A DNA stretch of 64,000 bases, taken from NCBI RefSeq assembly GCF_013401435.1, contig NZ_JACBGN010000006.1, forward strand, positions 1 through 64,000, in the 5' to 3' direction. This document shows, in pieces, positions 36,271-49,408 of the stretch. Source of the stretch: Streptomyces sp. BR123 (GTDB lineage: Bacteria > Actinomycetota > Actinomycetes > Streptomycetales > Streptomycetaceae). The first letter of the stretch is position 1. Each line of letters opens with the position of its first letter. The translations under genes and the position numbers were made by a program. The notes beneath the pieces were generated by a model, which saw nothing but the letters and a program-made list of their open reading frames with translations, was not told the DNA's origin and searched no databases.

Positions 36271-39228
36271 TCAGTGGTGCAGCGAGCGGAGCGCCTTACC
36301 GATCAGTACGGCTCGGTCCCGGGCCGTCGGCAGGTGCTCCAGGCCGAATCCGAGCAGGACGGTGTTACGCGTGGTGATCGACGCATAGGACTTGAACAGC
36401 TCTCCGGAGAGGGACCAGTCGCCCTGGACCACGGGACTTCCGGCCGGCCCGGGCTGCACCGTCCAGGCTCCCGTGGAGCCCTCGAAACCGTCAGTGGTCT
36501 GGTCCACTGACCCGAGGGAGATGCGCGCGTTGTCGAGGAAGACGCCCCGGCCGCCCTCGCTCCCGTCGGTGATGTACGAGAAGGAGAGTTCGACCGTCTT
36601 CCCCGCGTAGGCGCTCAGGTCGAAGGAGACCTGCTTCCAGCCGTCGGAGGAGCCGGTGAAGCTGTGCCACGCACCGCTGGTGCCCTGCGCGGTGCAGCCG
36701 CCGCTGCCGAGGGTCAGGTAGTGGCCCAGGAACGGGTGGCCGCCCAGGAAGAACCCGGCGGCGCAGTCCGTCGGGACCTGCGAGCGGGTCAGGCCGCCGG
36801 CCTCCGGCAGCGTGGTCCAGTCGTCCGCGCCCGTGGTGCGGGCCTCCAGGACCGCATGGTCGTAGCCCGGTTCGGTGTTCCAGTGGAGAGCGGCCTTCAG
36901 CTGCGGCCGGTCGGCCGCGGTGACCTTGGTGAGGTCGACGGTGCGGGTCAGCCGCTTCCAGTCGTCGTCGGCGTGGGTCGCCGCGGCCATCCCGGTGCCG
37001 GCGTACGGGGCGTACGGGTTCACGACCCCGGCGTAGCTGCCGCCCTGTGCACTCTTGAACTGCGGGAACTGCGCCGGGGGCAGGGCATCGGAGGTCACCG
37101 TGTACGCCCCGGGGGTGTCCAGCGGATTGCCGGCCGCGTCGCCGACGGCCCCCCGGGCGCCGGCCAGGGATCCGGCGCCGGTGAAGCCGGTGGCGCCGCC
37201 CGCTCCGGCGCGGCCGTACGCGCCGAGCCAGTACTGGCTGAAGTCGTCGGTCAGGGCGGGCCCGACCCGGGCGCTGCCGCCCGCCAGTTCGCCGGCCTCG
37301 ACCAGCCGGCCGCCCTCGTTGAGGAAGTCGCGCACGGCGAGCTGGGTGGGGCCGCCGGGGGCCGCGGCTCCGGTGTAGTGGACGGCGGTGCGGAAGTGGG
37401 AGAGGACACCGAGGTGGTGCGGGGCGCCGCGCTCGGCCACGTCCCAGACCGCCGCGGACCGGCCGGCCGCGCGCAGGGCGTCGACGTAGGTCTGCGCGTG
37501 CCGGGCCGTGGCGCCTTCCTCGGCGATCACCAGGACATCGGCGCGGGGCCGCTGTGCGACCGTGTACGTGAAGTGCTCGCTGGCGACCTGCCGGCCGGAC
37601 TCGTCGCGGCCGGTGAACCAGACCTCGACGCGGTCGCCGGGCCGGGCGCCGTCGACCTTCGCCCGGTACCGGTCGAACCAGTTGTTGTCCTCGCCGCCGT
37701 AGACGGAGCCGCCCTTCCACGGGCGCAGGCCCTCGTCGTGCGTGCGGCCGCCGTTGATGCGGTATGTGAGCCTCTTGTCCTTCAGCGCCTTGCGGGCCGT
37801 GACGGAGACGGCCTGGTCCTGGCCGCGGGCGGCGTAGGAGGTGGTGAAGGGGTCGAGGGTGAAGTCGGCGGCGGTCAGGCCCACGGGGGACTTCGGTCGG
37901 TCGGGGCGGGCGGCGCTCTCGGCGACGGCCAGGGCGAAGGGGACGTTCTTGGCGAACTCGGCCTGGATCAGCTTCTCGTCGTCGGGGAAGGTGAAGCCGG
38001 AGCGGCAGTCCTCGGGCCGCCAGCGGTCGTCCGGATCGCTTGCGGAGGCCGTCTGGCAGGTCGTCATCTCCGGCGTGAACATCATGATGCCGTTGACGTT
38101 GGATGCGTGGCCGTCGGCCTCGCCGTTGGTGGTGTAGAGCTCCGACGACAGCTGCGGGTGGTAGCCGGGCACGGCCGGGTTCTCGGGGGTGCCGGCCAGC
38201 GCCTCGTAGGCCACGTCGTCCGGGGTGCCGGTGGCGACCTGCCAGCCCACGCCGTAGAGCAGCAGCTCGGCGGCGGAGTGGTAGTTGACGGCGTACCGGA
38301 AGCCGATGCGCTTCTGGAACCGGTCGAGGGCGACGGTCTCAGGCTCGGAGGAGGCGCGGGGACCGCGGTAGGTCTCGCTCGCCGGGACGGGGGAGGAACC
38401 CTCGTTGTCGTAGCCCCACTTGTAGGCGAAGTTCCGGTTGAGGTCGACGCCGTCGCCGGTGGTGATCTTTCCGTCCCGGTTGTTGTCCGCCAGGTTCTTG
38501 CGCCACAGCCGCTTGCCGTCGGGGGCGTGGGTGTAGTCGTACCCGTCGGGGTTGGCGGAGAGCAGGAACCACAGCTCGGTGGAGTCCACGAGAGCGGTGA
38601 TCCGCGGGTCCTTGCCGTAGCCGTCGAGGGTGTGGTGCATCAGCCGCCGGGTCATCTCGGGGGTGATCCATTCGCGGGCGTGCTGGTTGGACATGTAGAG
38701 CACGGCCGGCTTCCGGCCGTCGCCGGTCCGGGCGGCGTCCTTCGTGACCTTCAGCGCGAGGATGTCCTTGCCCTGGACGGTCTTGCCGATGGAGACGGCC
38801 TTGGTGAGCCCCGGGTGGTCCTGGGCGGTCTTGAGGATCTCCTCCTGGAGGCCGCCCTTGCCGCTGTACGGGCGGAAGACGCCGTCGCCGGGGGCCTGGG
38901 CGCGGGCCGACTCCCCCACGCGCCGCTCGGCGAGGCTGATCCCGCGGGCGGAGAGCTGCCCGGCCTGGGCGGGGGTGAGGATCAGTTCGATGCGGGCGGT
39001 GCCCGTCTGCGGGGCGCGCTCGGTGAGCTCGTGGGCGTCCTGGCCGGCGGCCAGGACGAGGGGGATCTGCTCCTTGGTGACGTCGGCGTCGTAGACGCGC
39101 ACGTCGTCGGTGTCGGCGCCCGGTGCGGTGTCCGCCGCGGGGCGCGCGTGGGCCGCCGGGAGGGCGGCGAGGGTGGTCCCTAAGAGGAGTGCGCCGGCGG
39201 CGAGGATCGATCTCGTGAGGTGCCTCAT
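36271..39228 (-). CDS. Very large secreted M14 zinc carboxypeptidase (985 aa)
   Basis: Residues 1-28 are a signal peptide ending AHA. Residues about 40-115 look like a propeptide. The M14 domain follows: zinc ligands His183 and Glu186 (SNQHAREWITPE) and His317 (YAVNYHSAAEL), the DLNRNF segment, and the catalytic Glu in MMFTPEMTT. After about residue 440 comes a beta-rich region of over 500 residues. It includes a glutamine amidotransferase-like part (ADVLVIAEEGATARHAQTYV) and, from about residue 760, a domain similar to the accessory part of immune inhibitor A peptidases (VEDLT-like strands, GWKQVSFDLSAYAGKTVELS). Average carboxypeptidases are about 400 residues, so most of this protein is accessory. 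It is monocistronic and extracellular. Confidence 0.9.
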   Translation of the reverse strand: MRHLTRSILAAGALLLGTTLAALPAAHARPAADTAPGADTDDVRVYDADVTKEQIPLVLAAGQDAHELTERAPQTGTARIELILTPAQAGQLSARGISLAERRVGESARAQAPGDGVFRPYSGKGGLQEEILKTAQDHPGLTKAVSIGKTVQGKDILALKVTKDAARTGDGRKPAVLYMSNQHAREWITPEMTRRLMHHTLDGYGKDPRITALVDSTELWFLLSANPDGYDYTHAPDGKRLWRKNLADNNRDGKITTGDGVDLNRNFAYKWGYDNEGSSPVPASETYRGPRASSEPETVALDRFQKRIGFRYAVNYHSAAELLLYGVGWQVATGTPDDVAYEALAGTPENPAVPGYHPQLSSELYTTNGEADGHASNVNGIMMFTPEMTTCQTASASDPDDRWRPEDCRSGFTFPDDEKLIQAEFAKNVPFALAVAESAARPDRPKSPVGLTAADFTLDPFTTSYAARGQDQAVSVTARKALKDKRLTYRINGGRTHDEGLRPWKGGSVYGGEDNNWFDRYRAKVDGARPGDRVEVWFTGRDESGRQVASEHFTYTVAQRPRADVLVIAEEGATARHAQTYVDALRAAGRSAAVWDVAERGAPHHLGVLSHFRTAVHYTGAAAPGGPTQLAVRDFLNEGGRLVEAGELAGGSARVGPALTDDFSQYWLGAYGRAGAGGATGFTGAGSLAGARGAVGDAAGNPLDTPGAYTVTSDALPPAQFPQFKSAQGGSYAGVVNPYAPYAGTGMAAATHADDDWKRLTRTVDLTKVTAADRPQLKAALHWNTEPGYDHAVLEARTTGADDWTTLPEAGGLTRSQVPTDCAAGFFLGGHPFLGHYLTLGSGGCTAQGTSGAWHSFTGSSDGWKQVSFDLSAYAGKTVELSFSYITDGSEGGRGVFLDNARISLGSVDQTTDGFEGSTGAWTVQPGPAGSPVVQGDWSLSGELFKSYASITTRNTVLLGFGLEHLPTARDRAVLIGKALRSLHH

Positions 39229-39344
39229 GTGCCCCCCTGGGCGTCGTCAGCCACGAAAGCGAAAGCGTGTGCACGACAGGCTCACGAGAGCCCATGTTCA
39301 TGTCAATGGGGCCTCGTGGGTTTGAGTGGGATTGAGTCGCCGCA

Positions 39345-39393
39345 CGGCGGGGGCCGGCACGTGACGCGGTCTGCGACGTGCGGGCCCCTGCCG
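39345..39393 (-). terminator. Imperfect hairpin after whiA
   Basis: The arms 39345-39362 and 39376-39393 match at 16 of 18 positions. It lies 24 nt after the whiA stop. Confidence 0.6.
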
Positions 39394-39416
39394 CGCGGCG
39401 TAGGGGCGGCGACTGC

Positions 39417-40406
39417 TCAGCCGGCCAGGTTGTCGGCCATCTCCTCGCTGAGGTTCGACTCGGTGCCGGGGATGCCGAGGTCCTGCGCCCGCTTGTCGGC
39501 CATCGCCAGCAGGCGCCGGATGCGGCCGGCGACCGCGTCCTTGGTCAGCGGCGGGTCGGCGAGCGCGCCGAGCTCCTCCAGGGAGGCCTGCTTGTGCTCC
39601 ATGCGCAGCCGGCCGGCGGCGGCGAGGTGCTCGGGGACCTCCTCGCCGAGGATCTCCAGGGCGCGCTGGACGCGGGCCCCGGCGGCCACGGCGGCCCGCG
39701 CCGAGCGGCGCAGGTTGGCGTCGTCGAAGTTGGCGAGGCGGTTGGCGGTGGCGCGGACCTCGCGGCGCATCCGCCGCTCCTCCCAGGCCAGCACCGATTC
39801 GTGGGCGCCGAGCCGGGTCAGCAGGGCGCCGATCGCGTCGCCGTCGCGGACCACGACCCGGTCCACCCCGCGCACCTCGCGCGCCTTGGCGGCGATGGAG
39901 AGCCGGCGGGCGGCGCCCACCAGGGCGAGCGCGGCCTCCGGGCCGGGGCAGGTGACCTCCAGGGAGGAGGACCGGCCCGGCTCGGTGAGCGAGCCGTGGG
40001 CCAGGAAGGCACCGCGCCAGGCCGCCTCCGCGTCGCAGGTCGCCCCGGACACCACCTGCGGGGGAAGACCCCGGATCGGACGGCCGCGGCCGTCCACGAG
40101 CCCCGTCTGGCGGGCCAGCTGGTCGCCCCCGGCCACGACCCGGACGACGTACCGGCTGCCGCGGCGCAGGCCGCCCGGGGCCATGACCACCAGGTCCGAC
40201 GAGTGGCCGAAGATCTCCAGGATGTCCTTGCGCAGGCGCCGGGCGGCGATCCCGGTGTCCAGCTCCGCCTCGATGACGATCCGGCCGCTCACCAGGTGCA
40301 GCCCGCCCGCGAACCGAAGGATCGCCGAGACCTCCGCCTTCCTGCAGCAGGTCCGGGTGACGGGGAGCCGGGAGATCTCATCCTTCACCGCTGGCGTCAT
40401 CGCCAT
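39417..40406 (-). CDS. whiA: Sporulation regulator WhiA (329 aa)
   Basis: WhiA is the DNA-binding partner of WhiB in control of sporulation septation. The N-terminal LAGLIDADG-like domain is inactive as a nuclease ([40 protein letters not shown]). The C-terminal helix-turn-helix is [20 protein letters not shown]. The first ATG (40406) overlaps the yvcK stop by 10 nt. A second ATG at 40400 would give the ATGA overlap, but MAMT is the usual Streptomyces N-terminus. It ends the uvrC-rapZ-yvcK-whiA cluster. Confidence 0.97.
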   Translation of the reverse strand: MAMTPAVKDEISRLPVTRTCCRKAEVSAILRFAGGLHLVSGRIVIEAELDTGIAARRLRKDILEIFGHSSDLVVMAPGGLRRGSRYVVRVVAGGDQLARQTGLVDGRGRPIRGLPPQVVSGATCDAEAAWRGAFLAHGSLTEPGRSSSLEVTCPGPEAALALVGAARRLSIAAKAREVRGVDRVVVRDGDAIGALLTRLGAHESVLAWEERRMRREVRATANRLANFDDANLRRSARAAVAAGARVQRALEILGEEVPEHLAAAGRLRMEHKQASLEELGALADPPLTKDAVAGRIRRLLAMADKRAQDLGIPGTESNLSEEMADNLAG

Positions 40407-41467
40407 GGGCCGATCCTTCCATGCATCCGAAAAATACGGTCGTACGCGGCGGCCAGCAGCTCCGGGTCGTGCTTCGGGGAGCCGTCCTCCCTGGCCACCG
40501 GCGCCAGCTCGACCGCGGCACCGAAGCGCTGCGCGGCATCGGCGAGGGACTCGCGGTCGGGCACGGCGGCCTGGTCGGCCAGCACCACGTCCAGGGCGAG
40601 TTTAGGGGCGTGTCGGGCCAAAACCTCCAAATGACGCTGCGGAGAGAAGCCCTCTGTTTCGCCGGGCTGCGGAGCCAGGTTCAGCGAGAGGACCCGCCTG
40701 GCCTTGGTCTCCATCAGCGCGTCGAGCAGCTCCGGCACCAGCAGGTGCGGGATCACGGAAGAGAACCAGGATCCGGGGCCCAGCACCACCCAGTCCGCGT
40801 CCAGGACCGCGGCGACGGCCTCGGGCACGGCCGGCGGATCACCCGGCACGACCTGCACCGACAGCACCTCGCCGGGGGTGGTGGCGACGGTGGCCTGCCC
40901 GCGGACGGTGTCGACGTCCGCGGGCCGGGCCGGGTCGTGGCCCCTGACCATGGCCTGGAGCTCCAGCGGCACCGCCGACATCGGCAGGACCCGGCCCTGC
41001 GCGCCGAGCAGCCTGCCGACCAGGTCCAGGGCCTGGACGGGGTCGCCGAGCTGCTCCCACAGGGCCACGATCAGCAGGTTGCCCACCGCGTGCTCGTGGA
41101 GGGCGCCCGCCGACTGGAAGCGGTGCTGGATGACGCGGGCCCAGGTCTGCCCCCAGTCGTCGTCGCCGCACAGGGCGGCCAGTGCCTTGCGCAGGTCGCC
41201 GGGCGGGAGCACACCGAGTTCCTCGCGCAGCCGGCCGCTGGATCCGCCGTCGTCGGCGACGGTGACCACGGCCGTGAGCTCGCCGGTGATCCGGCGCAGG
41301 GCGGCCAGGGAGGCCGACAGCCCCATGCCGCCGCCGAGGGCGACGACCTTGGGGGCGGCCCCCTTGGAGGCCGCGCCGCGGCGCGGCGCGGTGCGGCCGG
41401 CGATGTCCTCGCCCCGCCCCGAGGTGAGGCGGCGCAGGCGGCGCAGCCTCAGGGTGCGTCCGGTCAC
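40397..41467 (-). CDS. yvcK: YvcK/CofD-like gluconeogenesis factor (356 aa)
   Basis: YvcK-type proteins bind UDP-sugars and influence cell-wall and carbon metabolism. The start of the fold is [20 protein letters not shown], followed by [20 protein letters not shown]. The cluster [20 protein letters not shown] is also typical. A basic N-terminal extension of about 38 residues ([13 protein letters not shown]) precedes the domain. GTG 41467 overlaps the rapZ stop (GTGA). It is coupled to whiA at its 3' end. Confidence 0.93.
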   Translation of the reverse strand: MTGRTLRLRRLRRLTSGRGEDIAGRTAPRRGAASKGAAPKVVALGGGMGLSASLAALRRITGELTAVVTVADDGGSSGRLREELGVLPPGDLRKALAALCGDDDWGQTWARVIQHRFQSAGALHEHAVGNLLIVALWEQLGDPVQALDLVGRLLGAQGRVLPMSAVPLELQAMVRGHDPARPADVDTVRGQATVATTPGEVLSVQVVPGDPPAVPEAVAAVLDADWVVLGPGSWFSSVIPHLLVPELLDALMETKARRVLSLNLAPQPGETEGFSPQRHLEVLARHAPKLALDVVLADQAAVPDRESLADAAQRFGAAVELAPVAREDGSPKHDPELLAAAYDRIFRMHGRIGPWR

Positions 41468-42411
41468 TCGCGCCCCATGTCCCGGTGGACCACGACGGTC
41501 TCGACCCCTTCGGAGGCGAGGCGGGCGGCGAGCTTCTCGGACATGGCGACGCTGCGGTGCTTGCCGCCCGTGCAGCCGACGGCGATGGTCACGTACCGCT
41601 TGCCCTCGCGGCGGTAGCCCGCGGCGATGAGCTGGAGCAGCTCCGTGTAGCGGTCCAGGAACTCCTTGGACCCCGGCTGGCTGAAGACGTAGCCCGACAC
41701 CTCCGGGTTGAGGCCGGTGAAGGGCCGCAGCTCGGGCACCCAGTGCGGGTTGGGGATGAAGCGGCAGTCGACGACGAGGTCGGCGTCGACGGGCAGGCCG
41801 TACTTGTAGCCGAAGGACATGACGGTGGCCCGCAGCTCCGGCTCCTCGTCGCCGGCGAACCGGGCGTCCATCTTGGCGCGCAGCTCGTGCACGTTCAGGC
41901 TGGACGTGTCGATCACCAGGTCGGCGTCGCCCCGCAGCTCGCGCAGCAGGTCGCGCTCGGCGGCGATGCCGTCGACGATGCGGCCGTCGCCCTGGAGGGG
42001 GTGCGGGCGGCGGACCGACTCGAAGCGGCGCACCAGGGCCTCGTCGGAGGACTCCAGGAACACGATGCGCCGGGTGACCCCGCGCAGCTCCAGGTCGGCG
42101 AGCGACTCGCGCAGGGCGTCGAAGAACTGGCGTCCGCGGACGTCGACGACGACGGCGATCCGCGCCACGTTGCCCTGCGAGCGGGCGCCGAGCTCCACCA
42201 TCGTGGGGATCAGCGCCGGCGGAAGGTTGTCCACGACGAACCAGCCGAGGTCCTCCAGGCACTTCGCCGCGGTGCTGCGGCCGGCCCCGGACATCCCGGA
42301 GATGATCACCAGCTCGGGGATGGCGGCCTCGGCGCTCTCGCCGGGCTCTGGTGTCGTGCCCGTACTCACCTGTGCTCCGTCTCGGTCGTACTCGGTCTCG
42401 TGCTCGGTCAT
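41464..42411 (-). CDS. rapZ: RapZ/YvcJ nucleotide-binding protein (315 aa)
   Basis: This is a P-loop protein of the RapZ family: Walker [19 protein letters not shown] (about residues 39-56), the central DVRGRQFF, and the C-terminal [20 protein letters not shown] that forms the ligand/RNA-binding domain in E. coli RapZ. The GlmY/GlmZ RNAs are not known in actinobacteria, so the role here is open. It overlaps uvrC (ATGA) and yvcK (GTGA). Confidence 0.93.
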   Translation of the reverse strand: MTEHETEYDRDGAQVSTGTTPEPGESAEAAIPELVIISGMSGAGRSTAAKCLEDLGWFVVDNLPPALIPTMVELGARSQGNVARIAVVVDVRGRQFFDALRESLADLELRGVTRRIVFLESSDEALVRRFESVRRPHPLQGDGRIVDGIAAERDLLRELRGDADLVIDTSSLNVHELRAKMDARFAGDEEPELRATVMSFGYKYGLPVDADLVVDCRFIPNPHWVPELRPFTGLNPEVSGYVFSQPGSKEFLDRYTELLQLIAAGYRREGKRYVTIAVGCTGGKHRSVAMSEKLAARLASEGVETVVVHRDMGRE

Positions 42412-44462
42412 TGATCGGTCCCCCGTTCGGACGATGTCCCCCGGCTGCCGCCGGGCGGTGGCCCCACCGCCGGCGCGGGGCTCTCATCCTCAATGATCTC
42501 CCCTGTCGCCGTGTTGACGGCAGGAGCGGCGGGGGCCGCCTGGGCGAGGGCCGCGGCCACGGTCTCGGCCGTCTTGCGTCCTATGCCCGGGACCTCGCAG
42601 ATCTGGTCGATTGTCGCCTGCCGGAGCCTCTTCACCGAACCGAAGTGCTTGATCAGGGCCTGCTTGCGCGTGTCGCCGAGCCCGGGCACCTCGTCCAGCG
42701 GACCTGCCTTGAGCCGTTTGCCGCGCTTGCTGCGCTGGTACTGGATGGCGAACCGGTGGGCTTCGTCACGCACCCGCTGGAGCAGGTACAGGCCCTCGCT
42801 GGTGCGGGGCAGGACGACGGGGTCGTCCTCGCCGGGCAGCCAGACCTCCTCAAGCCGCTTGGCCAGCCCGCACACGGCGACGTCGTCGATGCCGAGCTCC
42901 TCCAGGGCCCTCCGGGCGGCGGCCACCTGCGGCTGCCCGCCGTCGACCACGACGAGCTGCGGCGGGTAGGCGAAGCGCTTGGGCCGCCCGTCGTCCGGCG
43001 CCTGCTCGGCCATCCCGTCCACATGCCCGTCCCCGTCCTCGGGAGACCACTCGCCGGTCTTGAGCTTCTCCTGGAGGTAGCGGCGGAAGCGGCGGGAGAC
43101 GACCTCGTGCATGGAGCGGACGTCGTCCTGGCCCGCGAAGGACCTGATCTGGAAGCGCCGGTACTCGCTCTTGCGTGCGAGCCCGTCCTCGAAGACGACC
43201 ATGGACGCCACCACGTCGTCGCCCTGGAGGTGCGAGATGTCGAAGCACTCGATGCGCAGCGGGGCACTGTCGAGGTCGAGGGCCTCGGCGATCTCCTCCA
43301 GGGCCCGGGAGCGGGTGGTGAGGTCGGCCGCGCGCTTCGTCTTGTGCAGGGCCAGGGCCTGGAGGGCGTTGCGGTGGACGGTCTCCATCAGGGCCTTCTT
43401 GTCCCCGCGCTGCGGCACGCGCAGGCTCACCAGGGAGCCGCGCCGCTCCGCGAGCCACTGCCCGAGGGCGGTCTCGTCCTCGGGCAGGGCCGGGACGAGC
43501 ACCTCCTTGGGGACGGCCTCGCCGGTCTCCTCCCCGTACAGCTGCTGCAGGGCGTGCTCGACGAGCCCGGCCGTGTCGACGGCCTCGACCTTGTCGGTGA
43601 CCCAGCCGCGCTGGCCGCGGACCCGGCCGCCGCGCACGTGGAAGATCTGGACGGCGGCTTCGAGCTCGTCCTCGGCGACCGCGATCAGATCGGCGTCGGT
43701 GGCGTCCGCCAGTACGACCGCGTTCTTCTCCATGGCGCGGCGCAGCGCCCCTATGTCGTCCCGCAGCCGGGCCGCCTTCTCGTACTCCATCTCCTCGGCG
43801 GCCTCGTGCATCTGCGCTTCGAGCCGGGAGAGGTAGGCCCCCGTCCGGCCGGCCATGAAGTCGCAGAAGTCCTCGGCCAGTTCCCGGTGCTCTTCGGCGC
43901 TGACCCGGCCGACGCAGGGCGCGGAGCACTTCCCGATGTAGCCGAGCAGGCAGGGCCGGCCGATCTGCGCGGACCGCTTGAACACCCCGGCCGAGCAGGT
44001 CCGCACGGGAAACACCCGGAGCATCAGGTCGACGGTCTCGCGGATGGCCCAGGCATGCGCGTACGGCCCGAAATACCGCACGCCCTTCTTCTTGGGCCCC
44101 CGCATGACCTGGACCCGCGGGAACTCCTCGTTCATGGTCACGGCGAGGGACGGGTAGCTCTTGTCGTCCCGGTACTTGACGTTGAACCGGGGGTCGTACT
44201 CCTTGATCCAGGAGTACTCCAGCTGGAGCGCCTCGACCTCGGTGGACACCACGGTCCACTCGACGGAGGCGGCGGTGGTGACCATCGTGGCCGTACGGGG
44301 GTGGAGCCCGGCCACGTCCTGGAAGTAGTTCGCCAGGCGCTGGCGCAGGCTCTTGGCCTTCCCGACGTAGATCACCCGGCGGTGCTCGTCACGGAATCGG
44401 TAGACGCCCGGGGAGTCCGGGATCTGTCCCGGCTGGGGACGGTAGCTGGAAGGGTCGGCCAT
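42408..44462 (-). CDS. uvrC: Excinuclease ABC subunit C (684 aa)
   Basis: UvrC makes both incisions in nucleotide excision repair. The N-terminal GIY-YIG domain reads [20 protein letters not shown]. The Cys cluster is [17 protein letters not shown]. The UVR motif is near [20 protein letters not shown], and the RNase H-like domain has [20 protein letters not shown] with Asp and later [10 protein letters not shown]. Two helix-hairpin-helix motifs are near the end ([35 protein letters not shown]), then a disordered Pro/Gly/Ser tail. TAGGGT ends 6 nt before the ATG, suggesting a leaderless transcript. Confidence 0.96.
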   Translation of the reverse strand: MADPSSYRPQPGQIPDSPGVYRFRDEHRRVIYVGKAKSLRQRLANYFQDVAGLHPRTATMVTTAASVEWTVVSTEVEALQLEYSWIKEYDPRFNVKYRDDKSYPSLAVTMNEEFPRVQVMRGPKKKGVRYFGPYAHAWAIRETVDLMLRVFPVRTCSAGVFKRSAQIGRPCLLGYIGKCSAPCVGRVSAEEHRELAEDFCDFMAGRTGAYLSRLEAQMHEAAEEMEYEKAARLRDDIGALRRAMEKNAVVLADATDADLIAVAEDELEAAVQIFHVRGGRVRGQRGWVTDKVEAVDTAGLVEHALQQLYGEETGEAVPKEVLVPALPEDETALGQWLAERRGSLVSLRVPQRGDKKALMETVHRNALQALALHKTKRAADLTTRSRALEEIAEALDLDSAPLRIECFDISHLQGDDVVASMVVFEDGLARKSEYRRFQIRSFAGQDDVRSMHEVVSRRFRRYLQEKLKTGEWSPEDGDGHVDGMAEQAPDDGRPKRFAYPPQLVVVDGGQPQVAAARRALEELGIDDVAVCGLAKRLEEVWLPGEDDPVVLPRTSEGLYLLQRVRDEAHRFAIQYQRSKRGKRLKAGPLDEVPGLGDTRKQALIKHFGSVKRLRQATIDQICEVPGIGRKTAETVAAALAQAAPAAPAVNTATGEIIEDESPAPAVGPPPGGSRGTSSERGTDQ

Positions 44463-44534
44463 GCCGCCACCCTACTGTCGCCCACCGACAACCCACATGC
44501 CCCGCGCCCCCACGCTTCGCGCCCCCCGTCCGCG

Positions 44535-44582
44535 CAGTTCCCCGCGCCCCGGCGGGGCGCCCCGCCGGGGCGCGGGGAACTG
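44535..44582. repeat. Streptomyces REP-like palindrome (48 bp)
   Basis: Two 23-bp arms (44535-44557 and 44560-44582) are exact inverted copies around a 2-nt centre. The sequence CAGTTCCCCGCGCCCC and its complement occur many times in Streptomyces genomes, from general knowledge. A 16-bp half copy is at 49327-49342. Here it sits between uvrC and the Rieske lipoprotein gene, where it could also act as a terminator. Confidence 0.85.
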
Positions 44583-44655
44583 GGGGGACGGCCATGGTCG
44601 GCCCGCAGCCGGCACGGCACCCCCGCCCGGGCGGAACGCAACGGCTCGGCGGGGC

Positions 44656-45090
44656 TCAGCCGGCGATCAGCTTGCCGCCCTCGGCCCGGACCGGAACCGC
44701 CGGCAGCGGATCGGTGGCCGGCCCGCGCAGCACCCTCCCGGTGGCGACATCGAAGCGGCTGCCGTGGCAAGGGCAGTTGCCCTGCCCCTCGACGATCTTG
44801 TCCAGGACGCAGCCGGCGTGCGTGCACTGCGCGCTGAACGCCTTGTACTGGCCCTCCGCCGGACAGCTGACGACGACCTTCCGCTCCCGGTACAGCTTCG
44901 CGCCCCCGACCGGCACCTCGGAGGCGGCGCCCAGTTCCACCGGGGCGGTGGGGACGGCCGGGGAGCCGGCGCCGCTGTTGGTCTCGGTGGAGCAGGCGGT
45001 GAGCGCCGCCCCGGCCCCGGCGGCTCCGACGATCGCGGCGGCGCCCTTGAGCACGGTACGGCGGGCGGCTGCGGGCTGCGGCGCGGGCAT
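44656..45090 (-). CDS. Tat-exported Rieske [2Fe-2S] lipoprotein (144 aa)
   Basis: The N-terminus has a twin-arginine motif (AARRTVLKGAAAIVG) and then a lipobox (ALTAC) near residue 31, so it should be folded, exported and anchored outside. The Rieske ligands are in QCTHAGCVLD and GNCPCHGSRFD. A further Cys pair, one in each motif, could form the usual disulfide. AGGAGAA lies 6 nt before ATG 45090. No cytochrome or oxidase partner is adjacent; it is divergent from a sugar kinase gene. Confidence 0.9.
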   Translation of the reverse strand: MPAPQPAAARRTVLKGAAAIVGAAGAGAALTACSTETNSGAGSPAVPTAPVELGAASEVPVGGAKLYRERKVVVSCPAEGQYKAFSAQCTHAGCVLDKIVEGQGNCPCHGSRFDVATGRVLRGPATDPLPAVPVRAEGGKLIAG

Positions 45091-45166
45091 GCGGTTCTCC
45101 TGGCGTGAGCATGGGGGTTTCAGACCCCTCCGACGATACCGGCGGCGGATGGGATACCTTCCCCGC

Positions 45167-46051
45167 GTGATCGTCGTCGGTGGAGAGGCCCTGATCGACC
45201 TTGTCCCCGTGGCGCAGCCGCCGGGTGCGCTGCTGCCGCGCCCGGGCGGGGGGCCGTACAACACGGCCGTGGCACTGGGCCGGCTCGGCGCCGAGGTCGC
45301 CTTCTGCTCCCGGGTGTCGTCCGACGGGTTCGGGGAGGGCCTGCTGGCCGGGCTGCGGGCGGCCGGGGTGGACTGCTCGCTGGTGCAGCGCGGGCCGGAG
45401 CCCACCACGCTGGCCGTCCCCTCGGTGGGCCCGGACGGCTCGGCGGCGTACGGCTTCTACGCGGAGGGCACCGCGGACCGGCTGTTCCGGCTGCCCGGGG
45501 CGCTGCCGCGGGGGGCCCGGGCCCTGGCGCTCGGCACCTGCTCGCTCGTGCTGGAGCCGGGCGCGAGTGCGTACGAGGCCCTGCTGCGCCGGGAGGCCGG
45601 GCGCGGGCTGCTGACCCTGCTGGACCCGAACGTGCGCCCGGCGCTGGTGGCGGATCCGGCGGCGTACCGGGCCCGGTTCCTGGGCTGGCTGCCGTCGGTG
45701 TCGGTGCTCAAGCTGTCGGAGGACGATGCCGACTGGCTGGGCGGGCGGGTGGCGGACTGGCTGGCGGCGGGGCCGTCGGCGGTGGTGCTCACCCGCGGGG
45801 CGCAGGGGATGAGCGTGTGGACGCGGGAGGGCGCCCGGTACACGGTGGCCTCGCCGGCGGTGGCGGTGGCGGACACGATCGGCGCGGGCGACACGGCCAG
45901 CGCGGCGCTGCTGCACCGGCTGGCGGCTGCGGCCGGGGGCCCCGGCGGCGCGGTGGACTGGCCGGAGGTGCTGGCCTATGCCGCCCGCGCGGCGGCGCTG
46001 GCCTGTACCCGGCCGGGAGCCGAGCCGCCGTACGCGGCCGAACTCGGCTGA
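45167..46051 (+). CDS. PfkB-family carbohydrate kinase (294 aa)
   Basis: This is a fructokinase/ribokinase-like kinase. Signatures are GGEALIDLVP, PGGGPYNTAVALGRLGAEVA (signature 1), and the ATP/catalytic DTIGAGDTASAALLHRL (signature 2) with the catalytic Asp. GTG 45167 is chosen because TACCTT ends 6 nt upstream, giving a leaderless message and the canonical VIVVGGEALID start. An ATG six codons earlier is an alternative. The sugar substrate is unknown; fructokinase is the best guess. Confidence 0.88.
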   Translation: MIVVGGEALIDLVPVAQPPGALLPRPGGGPYNTAVALGRLGAEVAFCSRVSSDGFGEGLLAGLRAAGVDCSLVQRGPEPTTLAVPSVGPDGSAAYGFYAEGTADRLFRLPGALPRGARALALGTCSLVLEPGASAYEALLRREAGRGLLTLLDPNVRPALVADPAAYRARFLGWLPSVSVLKLSEDDADWLGGRVADWLAAGPSAVVLTRGAQGMSVWTREGARYTVASPAVAVADTIGAGDTASAALLHRLAAAAGGPGGAVDWPEVLAYAARAAALACTRPGAEPPYAAELG

Positions 46052-46091
46052 GCGTCGTCGCGGAGCACGGCCCGGAGGGTGTGCGCGTGTA

Positions 46092-46135
46092 CGGCCCCGC
46101 CCCTGCCCGGGGTGTCCCGGGCAGGGGCGGGGCCG
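46092..46135. terminator. 20-bp bidirectional terminator between the PfkB gene and uvrA
   Basis: Arms 46092-46111 and 46116-46135 are perfect inverted copies with a GTGT loop. It lies between convergent genes. Confidence 0.88.
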
Positions 46136-46172
46136 GTCGGCGCCGGGCTGCCGCCGACCGCAGCGGGCGCGG

Positions 46173-49133
<2,961 letters not shown>

Positions 49134-49408
49134 GCCGGTCCGCACCTTTCTTGAGAGAACGGGGGCACGGGCCCCCGTCCCAGGGTATGGGGGGCGCCTC
49201 TGCATTGGGGTCGAGCTGACGGAGTCAGGCTGGACTTCCGAGCGTATAGCACGCGCATTCGATTTACGGCACTCCGGCCACCGCTTCACCCGTTCGTGTG
49301 GCCGAGGTCCCGTACCGCCCTCCGCAGGGGCGCGGGGAACTGCGCGCCGACCCCCACCGGACCGCGGTTTCATGACCGGACTCCACCGGAGCGCTTAGGC
49401 TCGGCCCC
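49134..49408. promoter_or_regulatory. Divergent uvrA / mycothiol-enzyme promoter region
   Basis: On the minus strand TATACG (around 49241-49246) is a good -10 for uvrA. Overlapping it just upstream, 49247-49262 read as TCGAATGCGCGTGCTA matches 9 of 12 defined bases of the actinobacterial SOS box. A half REP element (49327-49342) also lies here. On the plus strand TAGGCT at 49397-49402 ends 6 nt before ATG 49409. Confidence 0.4.
49327..49342. repeat. Half copy of the REP-like palindrome
   Basis: GGGGCGCGGGGAACTG is identical to the right-arm end of the element at 44567-44582. The left arm is degenerate. Confidence 0.7.
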
